In this document: one piece after another, positions 1 through 8,877 of the stretch
How positions within the stretch are numbered: position 1 is the first letter of the stretch
How the letters are laid out: every line of letters begins with the position of its first letter
Origin: Balamuthia mandrillaris
Lineage: Eukaryota > Discosea > Longamoebia > Balamuthiidae
DNA: 41,385 nucleotides
NCBI GenBank assembly: GCA_031835245.1
Contig: CM062875.1
Span: 1-41,385 of the forward strand
Direction: 5' to 3'
Made by a program: the position numbers and the translations under genes
Notes under the pieces: model-generated
The model's input: only the letters and a program-made list of their open reading frames with translations
The model's database searches: none
What the model was told of the DNA's origin: nothing

Positions 1-19
1 ATTATAATTTTTTTTATGA

Positions 20-508
20 ATGACAACTACATCTAAGTTTAATTGACAAATCTATACCATTCTTATTTTATTTTCTCCGTTCCTCATATTTATAGAAGAA
101 AACTTCTCTGTTATTTTGTCTGTTCTTCTAGCATGTGTATTATCGACAACCGTATTTGATTTAATACTAGAAGCCGTGAGAGTCCGTATACTTGCGTTGT
201 TATACAAATTTAAATACCTTTACGCCTATGTGTACGGAACTGTTTATTTAAATCTTCTTGTGTTATTTCCCAAAACGCTATTTTTGTCCGCACCTTATGC
301 AAACCAACTTGTTGTAGGAATTTCCTCATATTATACTTTGTTATATCGTGCTGTTGTTCTCTTCTCGCTGTTGGTTGCAACTGCGGACGTTTGCATTGTA
401 TCAAGAGCTTTCTTTTTAACCACTTCTTTGCGGCCAGCATCGAAAAAGGTGGGGGTGTCTTTTGTTTCTCCAACGCATAAGTCTGTATATTTTCTTTTAA
501 GTTTATAA
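20..508 (+). CDS. Putative ATP synthase Fo subunit b (Atp4/Ymf39-like), 162 aa
   Basis: This ORF starts at ATG 20 and reads through one UGA (Trp) near residue 9. A hydrophobic segment at about residues 12-25 is followed by an acidic EEN turn and a second hydrophobic stretch (about 29-50), then a long mixed helical region with a basic C-terminus. The EEN/NEE turn between N-terminal helices is a feature of the Ymf39/Atp4 family, which anchors the peripheral stalk of ATP synthase in the inner membrane. The length fits that family (about 160-200 aa). It lies directly upstream of nad3 (4 nt apart) and, if the molecule is circular, just after nad1. The assignment is by architecture only. It could also be an unrelated membrane ORF, but its compact placement argues that it is real. 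Confidence 0.45.
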
Positions 509-512
509 TAAT

Positions 513-914
513 ATGCCTTTTTTTTTGAGCACAGATTTTACAGTTGTTTTATTTTATCATAACCTGGAATTTATTAAAATTGCGTATTTTATTTTTTTTT
601 TTTTAGCGCTTTCTGTGATTCTGTTTTTCGCTTCATTTTTTATTATTTTCCAGCAAGAAGATATTGAAAAAATTTCGGCATATGAATGCGGTTTTCAGCC
701 ATTTGAAGATACACGAGTTAAGTTTGATGTTCGCTATTATTTGGTCGGCATTTTATTTCTCATTTTTGATCTTGAAATCATGTTCCTGTTTCCATGGTCC
801 GTTGCATTTCTGGAAATGGGTTTATTTAGTTATTTCGTGATTTTTGTATTTATTGGTCTGCTGTTCGTCGCATTTTTCTACGAGTGGTTTAAAGGCGCTC
901 TTTTATGGGAATAG
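513..914 (+). CDS. nad3: NADH dehydrogenase subunit 3
   Basis: A 133-aa membrane subunit of complex I (proton-pumping arm). The family hallmark [12 protein letters not shown] is at residues 57-68, containing the loop cysteine (C59) typical of ND3. The second hallmark, [11 protein letters not shown], is at 85-95. Three transmembrane helices are visible (about 22-47, 75-95 and 103-124). It starts at ATG 513, ends with TAG, and is followed 3 nt later by nad9, as in bacterial nuo-type order. The length is slightly above the usual 115-120 aa because of an N-terminal extension. Confidence 0.97.
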   Translation: MPFFLSTDFTVVLFYHNLEFIKIAYFIFFFLALSVILFFASFFIIFQQEDIEKISAYECGFQPFEDTRVKFDVRYYLVGILFLIFDLEIMFLFPWSVAFLEMGLFSYFVIFVFIGLLFVAFFYEWFKGALLWE

Positions 915-917
915 AGA

Positions 918-1499
918 ATGGAACCACGTTTACAGCTGCTTGTGCAATTATTATTAAAAAGTGTTCCAAAATTTGTTAATTTGGTTACAACTAAAAGAAC
1001 AGATCCTTCTGGTGTTTGGATTGATACTTCGCCAGAGTCTTTTGTCCCCTTGGTTTTGTTTTTACGTAAACACGCTATTACTGGTATTGACCAGCTAATT
1101 GATCTTTGTTCGGTTGATTTTATAGGTCATCGAAAACGTTTCGGTCTTTTTTATATTTTTTCCAGTACGAAATTTAAATACCGTATTTATGTCCGTAGTT
1201 TTCTCTGTGAAAGTTCGTCGTTTTCTTCATTGTCGTTTCTTTTCAAAAACTCTTTGTGGTTGGAACGGGAGGTATGGGATATGTTTGGTATTTTTTTTCA
1301 CGGTCATCCTGATTTGAGACGTATTTTAACCGATTACGGTTTTGATGGTTATCCTCTAAGGAAAAATTTTCCATTGACTGGTTATATTGAATTACGTTAT
1401 GATGATGAGCGAATGCATATTGTATATGAGCCGATTGAGTTGGCCCAAAATTTTCGATATTTTAACTTTTTAAGTCCATGGGAATCCGTAAAAATTTAA
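918..1499 (+). CDS. nad9: NADH dehydrogenase subunit 9 (30 kDa)
   Basis: A 193-aa matrix-arm subunit of complex I (NuoC/30-kDa family). The signature [10 protein letters not shown] sits at residues 116-125, followed by [13 protein letters not shown] and the [13 protein letters not shown] block at about 144-156. There are no in-frame UGA codons. The gene lies 3 nt after nad3 and is followed by nad7, the classical nad3-nad9-nad7 (NuoA-C-D) succession. The length is typical of mitochondrial Nad9. Confidence 0.97.
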   Translation: MEPRLQLLVQLLLKSVPKFVNLVTTKRTDPSGVWIDTSPESFVPLVLFLRKHAITGIDQLIDLCSVDFIGHRKRFGLFYIFSSTKFKYRIYVRSFLCESSSFSSLSFLFKNSLWLEREVWDMFGIFFHGHPDLRRILTDYGFDGYPLRKNFPLTGYIELRYDDERMHIVYEPIELAQNFRYFNFLSPWESVKI

Positions 1500-1501
1500 T
1501 A

Positions 1502-2689
1502 ATGCACGTGTCTGAGTGAAAAAAAATCCAGTATTTTTCGATGAATTTTGGGCCGCAACATCCTGCTGCTCATGGTGTCTTACGTCTCGTTCTTGAGTTG
1601 GATGGTGAGTTAGTTAAAAGAGCAGATCCTCATATAGGTCTTTTGCATCGCGGGACTGAAAAATTAATTGAGTATAAGAGTTATATCCAGGCGCTTCCCT
1701 ATTTTGATAGATTAGATTATGTTTCGATGATGGCGCAGGAATACGCTTACTCTTTAGCTGTGGAGCAGTTGCTTAATATACAGGTACCGCTTCGGGCACA
1801 ATATATACGTGTTATGTTCAGCGAGCTTACTCGTCTTCTGAATCATTTACTTGCGTTAACGACACATGCTTTAGATGTTGGTGCACTTACTCCATTTTTA
1901 TGGGGGTTTGAAGAACGTGAAAAATTAATGGAATTTTATGAAAGAGTTTCAGGAGCGCGAATGCATGCGTTTTATGTTCGTCCAGGTGGTGTTTCTTATG
2001 ATTTGCCTTTAGGTTTGCTGCAAGATATTTATAATTTTATTACGAAATTTAGTTATCGTCTTGATGAAATTGAAGAATTATTAACCAATAATAGGATTTG
2101 AAAACAACGCCTTGTAGGTGTTGGGGTGGTTTCGAAGGCAGATGCCCTAAATTGAGGATTTACTGGTGTTATGTTACGTGGTTCAGGGGTGGCTTGGGAT
2201 TTGCGAAAACAAAATACCTATGATATTTATAAAGACCTTGAATTTAATGTGCCCGTGGGTGTGAAAGGGGATTGTTATACCCGCTATTTGTTGCGTGTTT
2301 TCGAAATGCGCGAAAGTTTGTCGGTTATTCATCAATGTTTGAATTCGATGCCTCAGGGGCTATATAAACTTGCTGACAATAAACTTGTTCCCCCTTTTCG
2401 TTCGTTTATGAAATTTTCTATGGAATCTTTAATCCATCATTTTAAATATTATAGTGAATCGTTTAGTGTACCTGAAAATGCAGGGTATGTGTCTGTGGAA
2501 GCCCCTAAGGGCGAATTTGGTGTTTTTCTTTATTCTGACGGTACTAATCGTCCGTATAGGTGCAAGATCCGTGCCCCAGGGTTTTTTCATTTGCAAGGGT
2601 TGGATTTTATGGCGCATAATCACATGGTAGCTGATGTTGTGACAATTATAGGTACTCAGGATATTGTTTTTGGTGAAGTCGATCGTTAA
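1502..2689 (+). CDS. nad7: NADH dehydrogenase subunit 7 (49 kDa)
   Basis: A 395-aa catalytic-core subunit near the quinone site of complex I (NuoD/49-kDa family). I place the start at ATG 1502, 3 nt after the nad9 stop. This gives 13 residues before the conserved [12 protein letters not shown] (residues 14-25), including one UGA-Trp. Two further UGA-Trp codons at about 2099 and 2153 join what would be separate frames under the standard code; the second half holds [11 protein letters not shown] and ends FGEVDR, the normal C-terminus. The length matches the family (about 390-400 aa). Confidence 0.97.
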
Positions 2690-2693
2690 ATTT

Positions 2694-3434
2694 GTGAATA
2701 ATCCCTTAGAACAGTTTCAGATAAATGTTATATTTAAGTGTTGTTGTGATAGTATTTTCAGTATTTTTGTAACAAATTTAACAGTTTTTTTTGGTTTGTT
2801 ATGGTTTCTATTTTTTTCTTTTTTTTTCTTCCCGTTGTTGTTTTCGACGCGAGTCTCCAATTTTTACAATTTTCTTTATATTTTTTATTTTTTCGTATTG
2901 AATTTGTTTAATAATCAACTAAATAATTTACGAGCAAAAAAATTTTTTTTCTATTTCTTTATTTGTTTTATTTTTGTTCTTTTTTCTAACTTTTTGGGTA
3001 TTTTTCCTTATAGTTTTACTATTACGAGCCATTTTATACAGACTTTTGGGGTTAGTTTTTCAACCTTTTTGGGTATCTTTTTATTGGGATTTGTTAATTT
3101 TGAGTTAAAATTTTTGCAATTGTTCGTTCCTCAAAATGTTCCTAAGGCCCTTGTTCCTTTTCTTGTTGTTTTAGAAATTATTTCGTACTTAATTAGGCCG
3201 TTTAGTTTATCTCTTCGGCTTTTTGCTAATATGATGGCAGGACATATTTCAATGCATATTTTACTCTCTTTTAATTTTTTTATGTTTAAAAATAAGTTTT
3301 TTTTTTTATTTTTGGTTTCGTTTACGATTCTATTTTTAATTTTTGTTCTAGAATTTAGCATAGTCTTCATCCAAGCATACGTCTTTTTGACTTTGTTGTT
3401 AATTTATTTGAACGATTCCTTTAACCTGCACTAA
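2694..3434 (+). CDS. atp6: ATP synthase Fo subunit a
   Basis: A 246-aa subunit forming the proton half-channels of ATP synthase. There is no suitable ATG; GTG 2694 gives MNNPLEQFQI, the usual start of mitochondrial Atp6, and lies 4 nt after the nad7 stop. The frame is also open upstream into nad7 (a TTG at 2664). The essential arginine lies in SLRLFANMMAGH (R at about 175). Several very hydrophobic Phe-rich helices are visible. The stop TAA abuts the cob start without a gap. Confidence 0.95.
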   Translation: MNNPLEQFQINVIFKCCCDSIFSIFVTNLTVFFGLLWFLFFSFFFFPLLFSTRVSNFYNFLYIFYFFVLNLFNNQLNNLRAKKFFFYFFICFIFVLFSNFLGIFPYSFTITSHFIQTFGVSFSTFLGIFLLGFVNFELKFLQLFVPQNVPKALVPFLVVLEIISYLIRPFSLSLRLFANMMAGHISMHILLSFNFFMFKNKFFFLFLVSFTILFLIFVLEFSIVFIQAYVFLTLLLIYLNDSFNLH

Positions 3435-4583
3435 GTGCGGTTCCTCCTCAATAATTCCCTGTTGCTTTTTGTTTATAACACATTGTTACTTTATCCGGTT
3501 TATTTGAACATTAGTTATTGGTGGAATTATGGAGTTTTGGCGGGACTGTGCTTGGTTATCCAGATCGTGACCGGCATTTTTTTAGCTATGTATTATGTTC
3601 CTTTTTCTGATAACGCATTCTACAGTGTTGAGCATATTATGCGTGATATTAATTGGGGATGGCTATTACGTTATTGTCATGCAAATGGTGCCTCGTTTTT
3701 TTTTTTAGTTGTTTATATTCATATTTTTAGAAATATCTATTATCAGTCGTATTTAAAACCACGTGAATTACTTTGGTTATTAGGTGTTATTATTTTATTG
3801 TTAATGATTATTACTGCGTTTGTAGGGTATGTTCTTCCGTGAGGTCAAATGAGTTTTCGAGCGGCAACTGTTATTACAAGTTTGTTTTCTGCTATTCCCG
3901 TTATAGGGAATGATATATTAATTCTTTTGTGGGGCGCTTATTCGGTGAGTTATGTGATGCTTAATCGTTTTTTTAGTTTTCATTATTTGTTGCCGTTTAT
4001 AATTTTATTATTCGTGGTGTTGCACGTTGTTGTTTTACATGATCGTGGCTCTTCCAACCCTGTCGGTTTGTATTTATCGAAGGACAAAATTCCTTTTAGT
4101 CCGTATTTTATTGTTAAAGATTTTTTTGGTTTTTATGTATTTTTAATTATTTTTTTTATTTTTGTTTTTTTCTATCCAAATTATCTGGGTCATCCGGATA
4201 ATTATATTTTAGCTAATCCTTTGGTAACGCCGTCGCATATCGTTCCTGAATGGTATTTTTTATTTTTTTATGCTATATTACGTTCCATCCCAAACAAGTT
4301 GCAAGGTATTTTAGTATTGGCTTTTGCTTTGTCGGTTCTTGCAGCTTTACCTTTTATTATTAATTTCGTATTAAAGTGTAATATGTTCCGCAATCTTAAC
4401 AAGGTGTTTTATTGGTATTTTATAGTTTTTTCGATTTTGTTAGGATGACTTGGTGGAACACCTATAGAATTTCCATTTTTTCAATTAAGCCAGTTTTTGA
4501 CTCTCTTTTATTTTTTTTATTTTTTAGTGTTTGTTAATATTTTAGTTTCCTTAGATACAAAATTTGCTTTTAAAAAGGCGTAG
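3435..4583 (+). CDS. cob: Apocytochrome b
   Basis: A 382-aa core subunit of complex III. The four heme-ligand histidines are at H82, H96, H183 and H197, with the exact 14-residue spacings of the family. [18 protein letters not shown], containing the Qo-site PEWY motif, is present in the C-terminal half. The gene starts at GTG 3435, directly after atp6, because no ATG occurs before TM1. UGA-Trp codons occur at 3840 and 4446, and the C-terminal GGTPIEFPF follows the second. The length is normal for the family. Confidence 0.97.
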
Positions 4584-4588
4584 TTGCA

Positions 4589-4903
4589 ATGGTTTTGTTT
4601 ATTGATTATTATTTTTTAAGTCTTTTGTTGTTGTATTTTTCATCTTTCTTGTTTTTCTTTTTAAACGAGAGAAATCCTTTTCTTATTCTAATTTTGTTAG
4701 AGTTTCAGTTAATTATGTTAGCTTTATTGTTTATTTACTTTTCTTACCTAAATCATAGCGTTTTAGGTTATATTTTTGCTTTGTTTATTATTGCTTTTGC
4801 GGGGGCAGAAGCTTCCGTGGGCATATCGCTCTTGGTTGTCTTCTATCGTATTCGGGGTCTTTTTTCCGTGTACTTTCCTTCTGCATTGGAACGTGTTCAA
4901 TGA
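4589..4903 (+). CDS. nad4L: NADH dehydrogenase subunit 4L
   Basis: A 104-aa membrane subunit of complex I (NuoK). Three transmembrane helices are visible, with the acidic residue of TM2 in LLEFQLIML and the conserved AEASVGISLLVVFYR in TM3. It starts at ATG 4589, 5 nt after cob. It is followed by a 47-nt AT-rich spacer with repeated ATGAAAAAAA stretches, then by the C-terminal half of nad6 and nad5, a remnant of the bacterial nuoJ-K-L neighbourhood. Confidence 0.95.
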   Translation: MVLFIDYYFLSLLLLYFSSFLFFFLNERNPFLILILLEFQLIMLALLFIYFSYLNHSVLGYIFALFIIAFAGAEASVGISLLVVFYRIRGLFSVYFPSALERVQ

Positions 4904-4950
4904 AAAAAAATTTCATAAATATGAAAAAAACTTATAAATTATAAAGTATA

Positions 4951-5400
4951 ATGGCTGATTCTGTAATTTTTTATTATAGCTTTTGTTATTCCATTCGTCC
5001 AATTTTTGATTTGTCGTTTCCGCCTGTAGAATATTTTACTTATTTGTCTTATGGGCTTCCCGATGCCGATGCGTTGGAGGATTATTGTGACTATACAAGT
5101 CATTTTCTTTTTACTGACATGTTTTTTCTTTACGAATCCGGGCTGCTGGGTTGGTCGTATCCGGTATACTTTGTCGATTCACTTTCTTCTTCATTAGTCC
5201 CCGTGTCTGATATTAAGCTTATCGCGTTGTTTTTGTATAATTATCTTTTCGTTCACCTTGTAGTTTTGGGTTTTTTATTTTTTCTTGTTATTGTGGGTGT
5301 CATTTCCTTATTAGTTAATCGTAATTTGTACGTAAAACGACAAGAAATTTTTGAGCAGCAGCTTAATTATTTACATCATCACGTAGTCCAATGTATTTAA
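4951..5400 (+). CDS. nad6: C-terminal part of NADH dehydrogenase subunit 6 (split gene), 149 aa
   Basis: An independent ORF with its own ATG (a TAA lies in frame just upstream) and its own TAA, overlapping the nad5 start by 10 nt. The first 85 residues are polar and not recognisable. From about residue 88 (DIKLIALFLYNYLF) a helix (about 97-120, with VGVIS) runs into the tail VKRQEIFEQQ, which matches the last helix and C-terminal tail of protist Nad6 proteins. It sits in the ancestral nad4L-nad6-nad5 neighbourhood. The hallmark N-terminal helices, including the VYGGAI segment, are missing here but are encoded at 37986-38234. Alternative: an unrelated ORF that merely resembles the Nad6 tail. 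Confidence 0.65.
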   Translation: MADSVIFYYSFCYSIRPIFDLSFPPVEYFTYLSYGLPDADALEDYCDYTSHFLFTDMFFLYESGLLGWSYPVYFVDSLSSSLVPVSDIKLIALFLYNYLFVHLVVLGFLFFLVIVGVISLLVNRNLYVKRQEIFEQQLNYLHHHVVQCI

Positions 5401-7760
5401 TTTCTATTTTTGGATGTTTGTTTAATATTTTTTTTTTAGTTCTTTTTGGACGACTTTTGCCAAAAAATATTTTGTTTCGTTTTGTACTTTTATCGTTGTT
5501 TTTATCTCTTTCTTCTTCATTTTTGATTTTTTATGAAGTCATTATATTAAAAACAGTTTGTATTGTTCCTTTAGGTACGTGAATTCAGGCTTCATTTTTT
5601 AAGGTTACGTGATCTTTATTATTTGACAGCGTGAGTGTAACTTTATTGTGTATTGTGTTGTTTATTTCTTTTCTCGTACATCTTTATTCCTTGGAATATA
5701 TGTCGGGGGACCCTCATATCATCCGTTTTATTTTTAGTTTGTCATTATTTACGTTTTTTATGTTGGTCATGGCTACAGCTAATAACGGACTTCAGCTTTT
5801 TTTGGGTTGAGAAGGTGTTGGCCTCGCTTCTTATTTGTTGATAAATTTTTGGTACAGTCGTTCAGAAGCCAATAAGTCTGCCATTAAGGCCATTGTGGTA
5901 AATCGTATTGGTGATTTTGGTTTGTATTTTGGCATTCTCCTTATGCTTTTCGTATTTAAAAGTACAAACTTTGGTACTATTTTTGCTACTTGTCATTTAT
6001 ATGAATCAACTTATTTCAATATATTCGGGTATGAAATAGGCGTTCTTCCTCTTATTGCTTCGTGTATTTTTCTTGGTACTATGGGGAAGTCTGCACAATT
6101 AGGATTACATATGTGGTTACCAGATGCAATGGAAGGGCCGACGCCTGTTTCTGCTTTGTTGCATGCTGCTACTATGGTGACTGCGGGGGTATTTGTTTTA
6201 ATTCGTTTTTCAATCTTGTTTGAGCATGCGCCGTTTGTTTTATTTTTTGTCACACTTGTTGGATCTGCTACGACTCTTTTCGCTGGTATTTCGGCGATAA
6301 TGCAAACAGATGTGAAAAAAATTATTGCATATTCCACTTGTAGTCATTTGGGTATTATGCTGCTAATCTGTGGTTTTTCTCAGTACAATGCTGCGCTTTT
6401 TCATTTGCTTAACCATGCTTTTTTTAAAGCGCTTTTGTTTTTGGGAGCTGGTTCCATTATTCATGCGGTGGCTGACGAACAAGATTCACGTAAAATGGGT
6501 GGCTTGGTAGCTCTTATGCCTTTAACCTATATGTCTTTTTTTGTCGGTTCGTTATCGTTGGTCGGATTTCCGTTTTTATCAGGGTATTTTTCTAAAGATT
6601 TAATATGGGAGATTATTTTTAGCAATTATTATAGTTTTGTGTTTCTCGATTCGGTTGATATTTGGTTTGCGGGCAACGGTGCTTTCGTCTTTTTTTATTA
6701 TAAATACATGTTTTTTGTTTTCAACATCATACTTGTGTTAAGTGTTTTTTATTCTTTTCGGCTACTATTTATTGTCTTTCCATTTACGTATAACGGGTTC
6801 AAATCAAATCTTTTAAATGTACATGAGCCTTCTTTGTTTATGTTTCTTCCTTTGGTAGTTCTTTCTTTTTTGAGTATTTTTGCTGGTTATTTTTTCAAAG
6901 ACATGTACGTCGGTTTAGGTTTGACGAATTGGCAGTCGAGTTTACCGTCTCCGGTAATATCGAATGCAGCTTTTCGCGAATTACTTTTTGCCTCTGGAAT
7001 AGCTAGTTGGCCTACCTTCTGTTTAAAATTGTTTACATTTTTTTTATCTTTGTTTTTTATCTTTATTCTTTATGTATTTTATTCGAATACTTTGCAGTCT
7101 GGGAGTTTATTGTGTTCTTATTATAGGGTTATTTGTTGGTATGCAAATAAGTTGTTTTTAAGTCCTGTGTTTTTTATTTATTATTGTTTATGTTGCCTAT
7201 ACAACCGTTTTTTTAAAAATGATTGAGTTTCGTGCTCTATGTTTGTAGTTTTTTGTATTTTTTTATCGAGTTTGGGTATAGCGTGTTTCTTTCCTTCAGT
7301 GTTTATAGGTTTTTTAGCTTGTTTTGTTATATATACATTGCTTTTTGCGCTTCCTGGCGTGGTTGGTACGGCAGATTTGCTTGCATTCTTTTTGGTTTTA
7401 GGTAATCAAAAACGTTTTTATAAGTTCGTGTCTTCGGTTTTATCAGAAGATCATGCTCTCTATCGTTGGTTGTCTAAAATTGTTTTATTTGTTTCACATC
7501 ATATTACCTTTAAGTCGATTGACCGGGGGTTTATTGAATTTTTTGGTCCTTTTGGTATTGTTAATACTCTCCGTGCGTGATCGAAAAAGGTAGGTTTGGG
7601 CTTCAGCACTCATTTTTTTTCCTATGTTTTTGTTACCTTATTTGTAGCATCATTAGTTGTTTTGTACTTGGTCGTGTTTGCTACTTTTGATGATATACTT
7701 CTGCTTCTTTTTGTTTTTTTTCTGTTTTGTTTTTTGGTTGATACCAAGGCTGGCGATTAG
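5391..7760 (+). CDS. nad5: NADH dehydrogenase subunit 5
   Basis: A 789-aa antiporter-like subunit of complex I (NuoL). The core includes [19 protein letters not shown], the [13 protein letters not shown] block and AYSTCSHLG. Five UGA-Trp codons join the frame, at about 5580, 5608, 5808, 7224 and 7578. The protein is longer than most mitochondrial Nad5 (600-680 aa), mainly because of an extended C-terminal region after residue about 560 that still ends in hydrophobic helices and a TKAGD tail. The start overlaps the end of the nad6 C-terminal piece. No frame break is seen. Confidence 0.95.
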
Positions 7761-7780
7761 CTAATCTTTGGGTGTTGTTT

Positions 7781-7851
7781 TGTCCCATAGTTAAATGGTA
7801 TAATTACTCGCTCATAACGAGGAGTTATTGGTTCAATTCCAATTGGGACTA
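7781..7851 (+). tRNA. trnM(cau): tRNA-Met (CAU)
   Basis: A cloverleaf of 71 nt with anticodon loop CTCATAA and a T-arm of ATTGG/CCAAT. The acceptor stem pairs except at position 1 (T1-T72). The anticodon stem has three pairs CTC(G)/CGAG next to the loop, so this may be the initiator. It is the first gene of a trnM-trnA-trnL cluster just after nad5. Confidence 0.9.
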
Positions 7852-7854
7852 TGT

Positions 7855-7925
7855 GGATGCATAGTTTAATGGTAGAACGTATGTTTTGCATACATAAGAT
7901 ATCAGTTCGATTCTGATTGTGTCCA
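7855..7925 (+). tRNA. trnA(ugc): tRNA-Ala (UGC)
   Basis: A cloverleaf with anticodon stem TATGT/ACATA and loop TTTGCAT (anticodon TGC). The T-stem is ATCAG/CTGAT. The acceptor GGATGCA pairs with TGTGTCC using two wobble pairs and no mismatch, so no 5' repair is needed. Confidence 0.92.
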
Positions 7926-7933
7926 GTTAATCT

Positions 7934-8014
7934 TTACGTCTGGCGGAATAGGTAGACGCGGTGGGCTCAAAACTCATTTCCTTTGGAGTATCGGTTCAAT
8001 TCCGATGACGGCTA
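7934..8014 (+). tRNA. trnL(caa): tRNA-Leu (CAA)
   Basis: A class II tRNA with a variable arm (TCC/GGA) and T-stem ATCGG/CCGAT. The anticodon loop is CTCAAAA, so the encoded anticodon is CAA. All of the first three acceptor pairs are mismatched (TTA against GCT), while positions 4-7 pair perfectly. It is the only Leu(UUR) tRNA seen, although UUA codons are abundant. Confidence 0.9.
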
Positions 8015-8260
8015 GTTTGTAGATTTCGTTTTTTTTCAAAAAATTTTTTTAATTTTTTCGTGTTTTTTTTTTAAATGACGCATTGATATAATGGTCGGGT
8101 GATCAGACTGTAGTCGAAGCACTATTATTTCGCGTTTGATTTTATTCACAAGCTTAAAGTATTTTCTACGCTTGTTTATACAGACACCGTGGAATGTACA
8201 CTGTTTTAGTTCGTCTTGTTTGCAAAGCATATATTTGAGTGTATAGTAATGTCCAAGCAT
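8012..8260 (-). CDS. Small basic protein, possibly divergent uS14, 82 aa
   Basis: A minus-strand ORF whose ATG overlaps the rps16 stop (TAATG), so the two are probably co-transcribed and translationally coupled. It reads through one UGA near its end and stops at 8014-8012, touching the 3' end of plus-strand trnL. The protein is very basic. The stretch from CTFHGVC to KYFKLVNKIKREI resembles the C-G-R-K-F-L-I-K-RE core of ribosomal protein uS14, and rps14 is not found elsewhere in this window. But the usual KASW/KSSW end is missing and there are about 40 extra residues, so the identification is weak. Alternative: an unknown ribosomal or hypothetical protein. Confidence 0.4.
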
Positions 8261-8505
8261 TAGTTAGTTTTTAGAAAGTTGTATTTATTGAATAATAATT
8301 TTTCGATTCTGTTAGTTAGCATTACGCCTTTTGGTAGCCAAAAAAGTAATTTATTTATATGGATAATTGTTTTTTTCGTTTTCACGTTGTATGTGCCAAA
8401 TATTTCTTTGGTTTTACCACTTTGTGGCTTTTTTTGTTTATCTAGCATCACTATTCGGTATTCATTTTTTTTTTCTAATTTTTGTAATTTCGCGACAAAT
8501 TTCAT
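8260..8505 (-). CDS. rps16: Ribosomal protein bS16
   Basis: An 81-aa protein on the minus strand, starting at ATG 8505-8503. It follows the bS16 pattern closely: KK.EYRIVMLDKQ (residues about 12-24), E.FGTYN (about 34-40), then I.INKLLFWLPKGVMLTNRIEKLL (about 48-70), corresponding to RIVVMDSR, E..G.YNP and L....YWL..GAQPTDTV..LL of the family. The size equals bacterial S16. bS16 binds SSU rRNA early in 30S assembly. It is one of only two minus-strand genes supported here, lying convergent to the trnM-A-L cluster and divergent from atp9. The T-rich complementary strand shows a hydrophobic ORF (8279-8584) that I regard as a shadow. Confidence 0.75.
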   Translation of the reverse strand: MKFVAKLQKLEKKNEYRIVMLDKQKKPQSGKTKEIFGTYNVKTKKTIIHINKLLFWLPKGVMLTNRIEKLLFNKYNFLKTN

Positions 8506-8556
8506 TTTGGTTTTCTGGGTGATTTGTAGTTTTATCGGCGACCTCGTTGTGTTGTT

Positions 8557-8799
8557 GTGTTATTTTGTAACGAAGTTTTTTTAAAATCTGCAAAGATGGT
8601 GGGTTCGGGACTTGCCACGAGCGGCCTAATTGGCGCTGGTGTGGGAGTCGGTGTTGTTTTTGGTAGCCTTTTGTTGTCGTTTGTACGCAATTCGAAACTA
8701 CAAAAGGAATTGTTTGGTTATGCTATTCCAGGGTTTGCGCTAACAGAAGCTATTGGTTTGTTAGCTATTATGATGGCTTTTCCTATTCCATTTATTTAG
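8557..8799 (+). CDS. atp9: ATP synthase Fo subunit c
   Basis: An 80-aa proteolipid forming the c-ring of ATP synthase. Two helices are visible, with the glycine-rich [12 protein letters not shown] in the first and the proton-carrying glutamate at E64 in [11 protein letters not shown] of the second; the polar loop is [13 protein letters not shown]. The only nearby ATG (8596) would remove the conserved SAK residues, so translation must start upstream. GTG 8557 is used here; TTA 8578 would be another possibility and would give the more usual 73 aa. Confidence 0.95.
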   Translation: MLFCNEVFLKSAKMVGSGLATSGLIGAGVGVGVVFGSLLLSFVRNSKLQKELFGYAIPGFALTEAIGLLAIMMAFPIPFI

Positions 8800-8877
8800 T
8801 AGATATACTGATCGGTATGTTGAAGTATTCTGAGTTTCTTTATATACCGAACACTTCTTGAACTTTTTATTTATTCA

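Noticed and set aside
8081-8160. tRNA-like stretch (TATAATGGTCGGG ... CAGACTGTAGTC).
   Set aside because: No acceptable T-arm or anticodon stem could be drawn, and it lies inside the minus-strand 82-aa ORF; trnY is found elsewhere.
8279-8584. Hydrophobic 101-aa plus-strand frame before atp9.
   Set aside because: It lies opposite rps16, has no ATG and no family; its hydrophobicity is explained by the T-rich complement of a Lys-rich gene.
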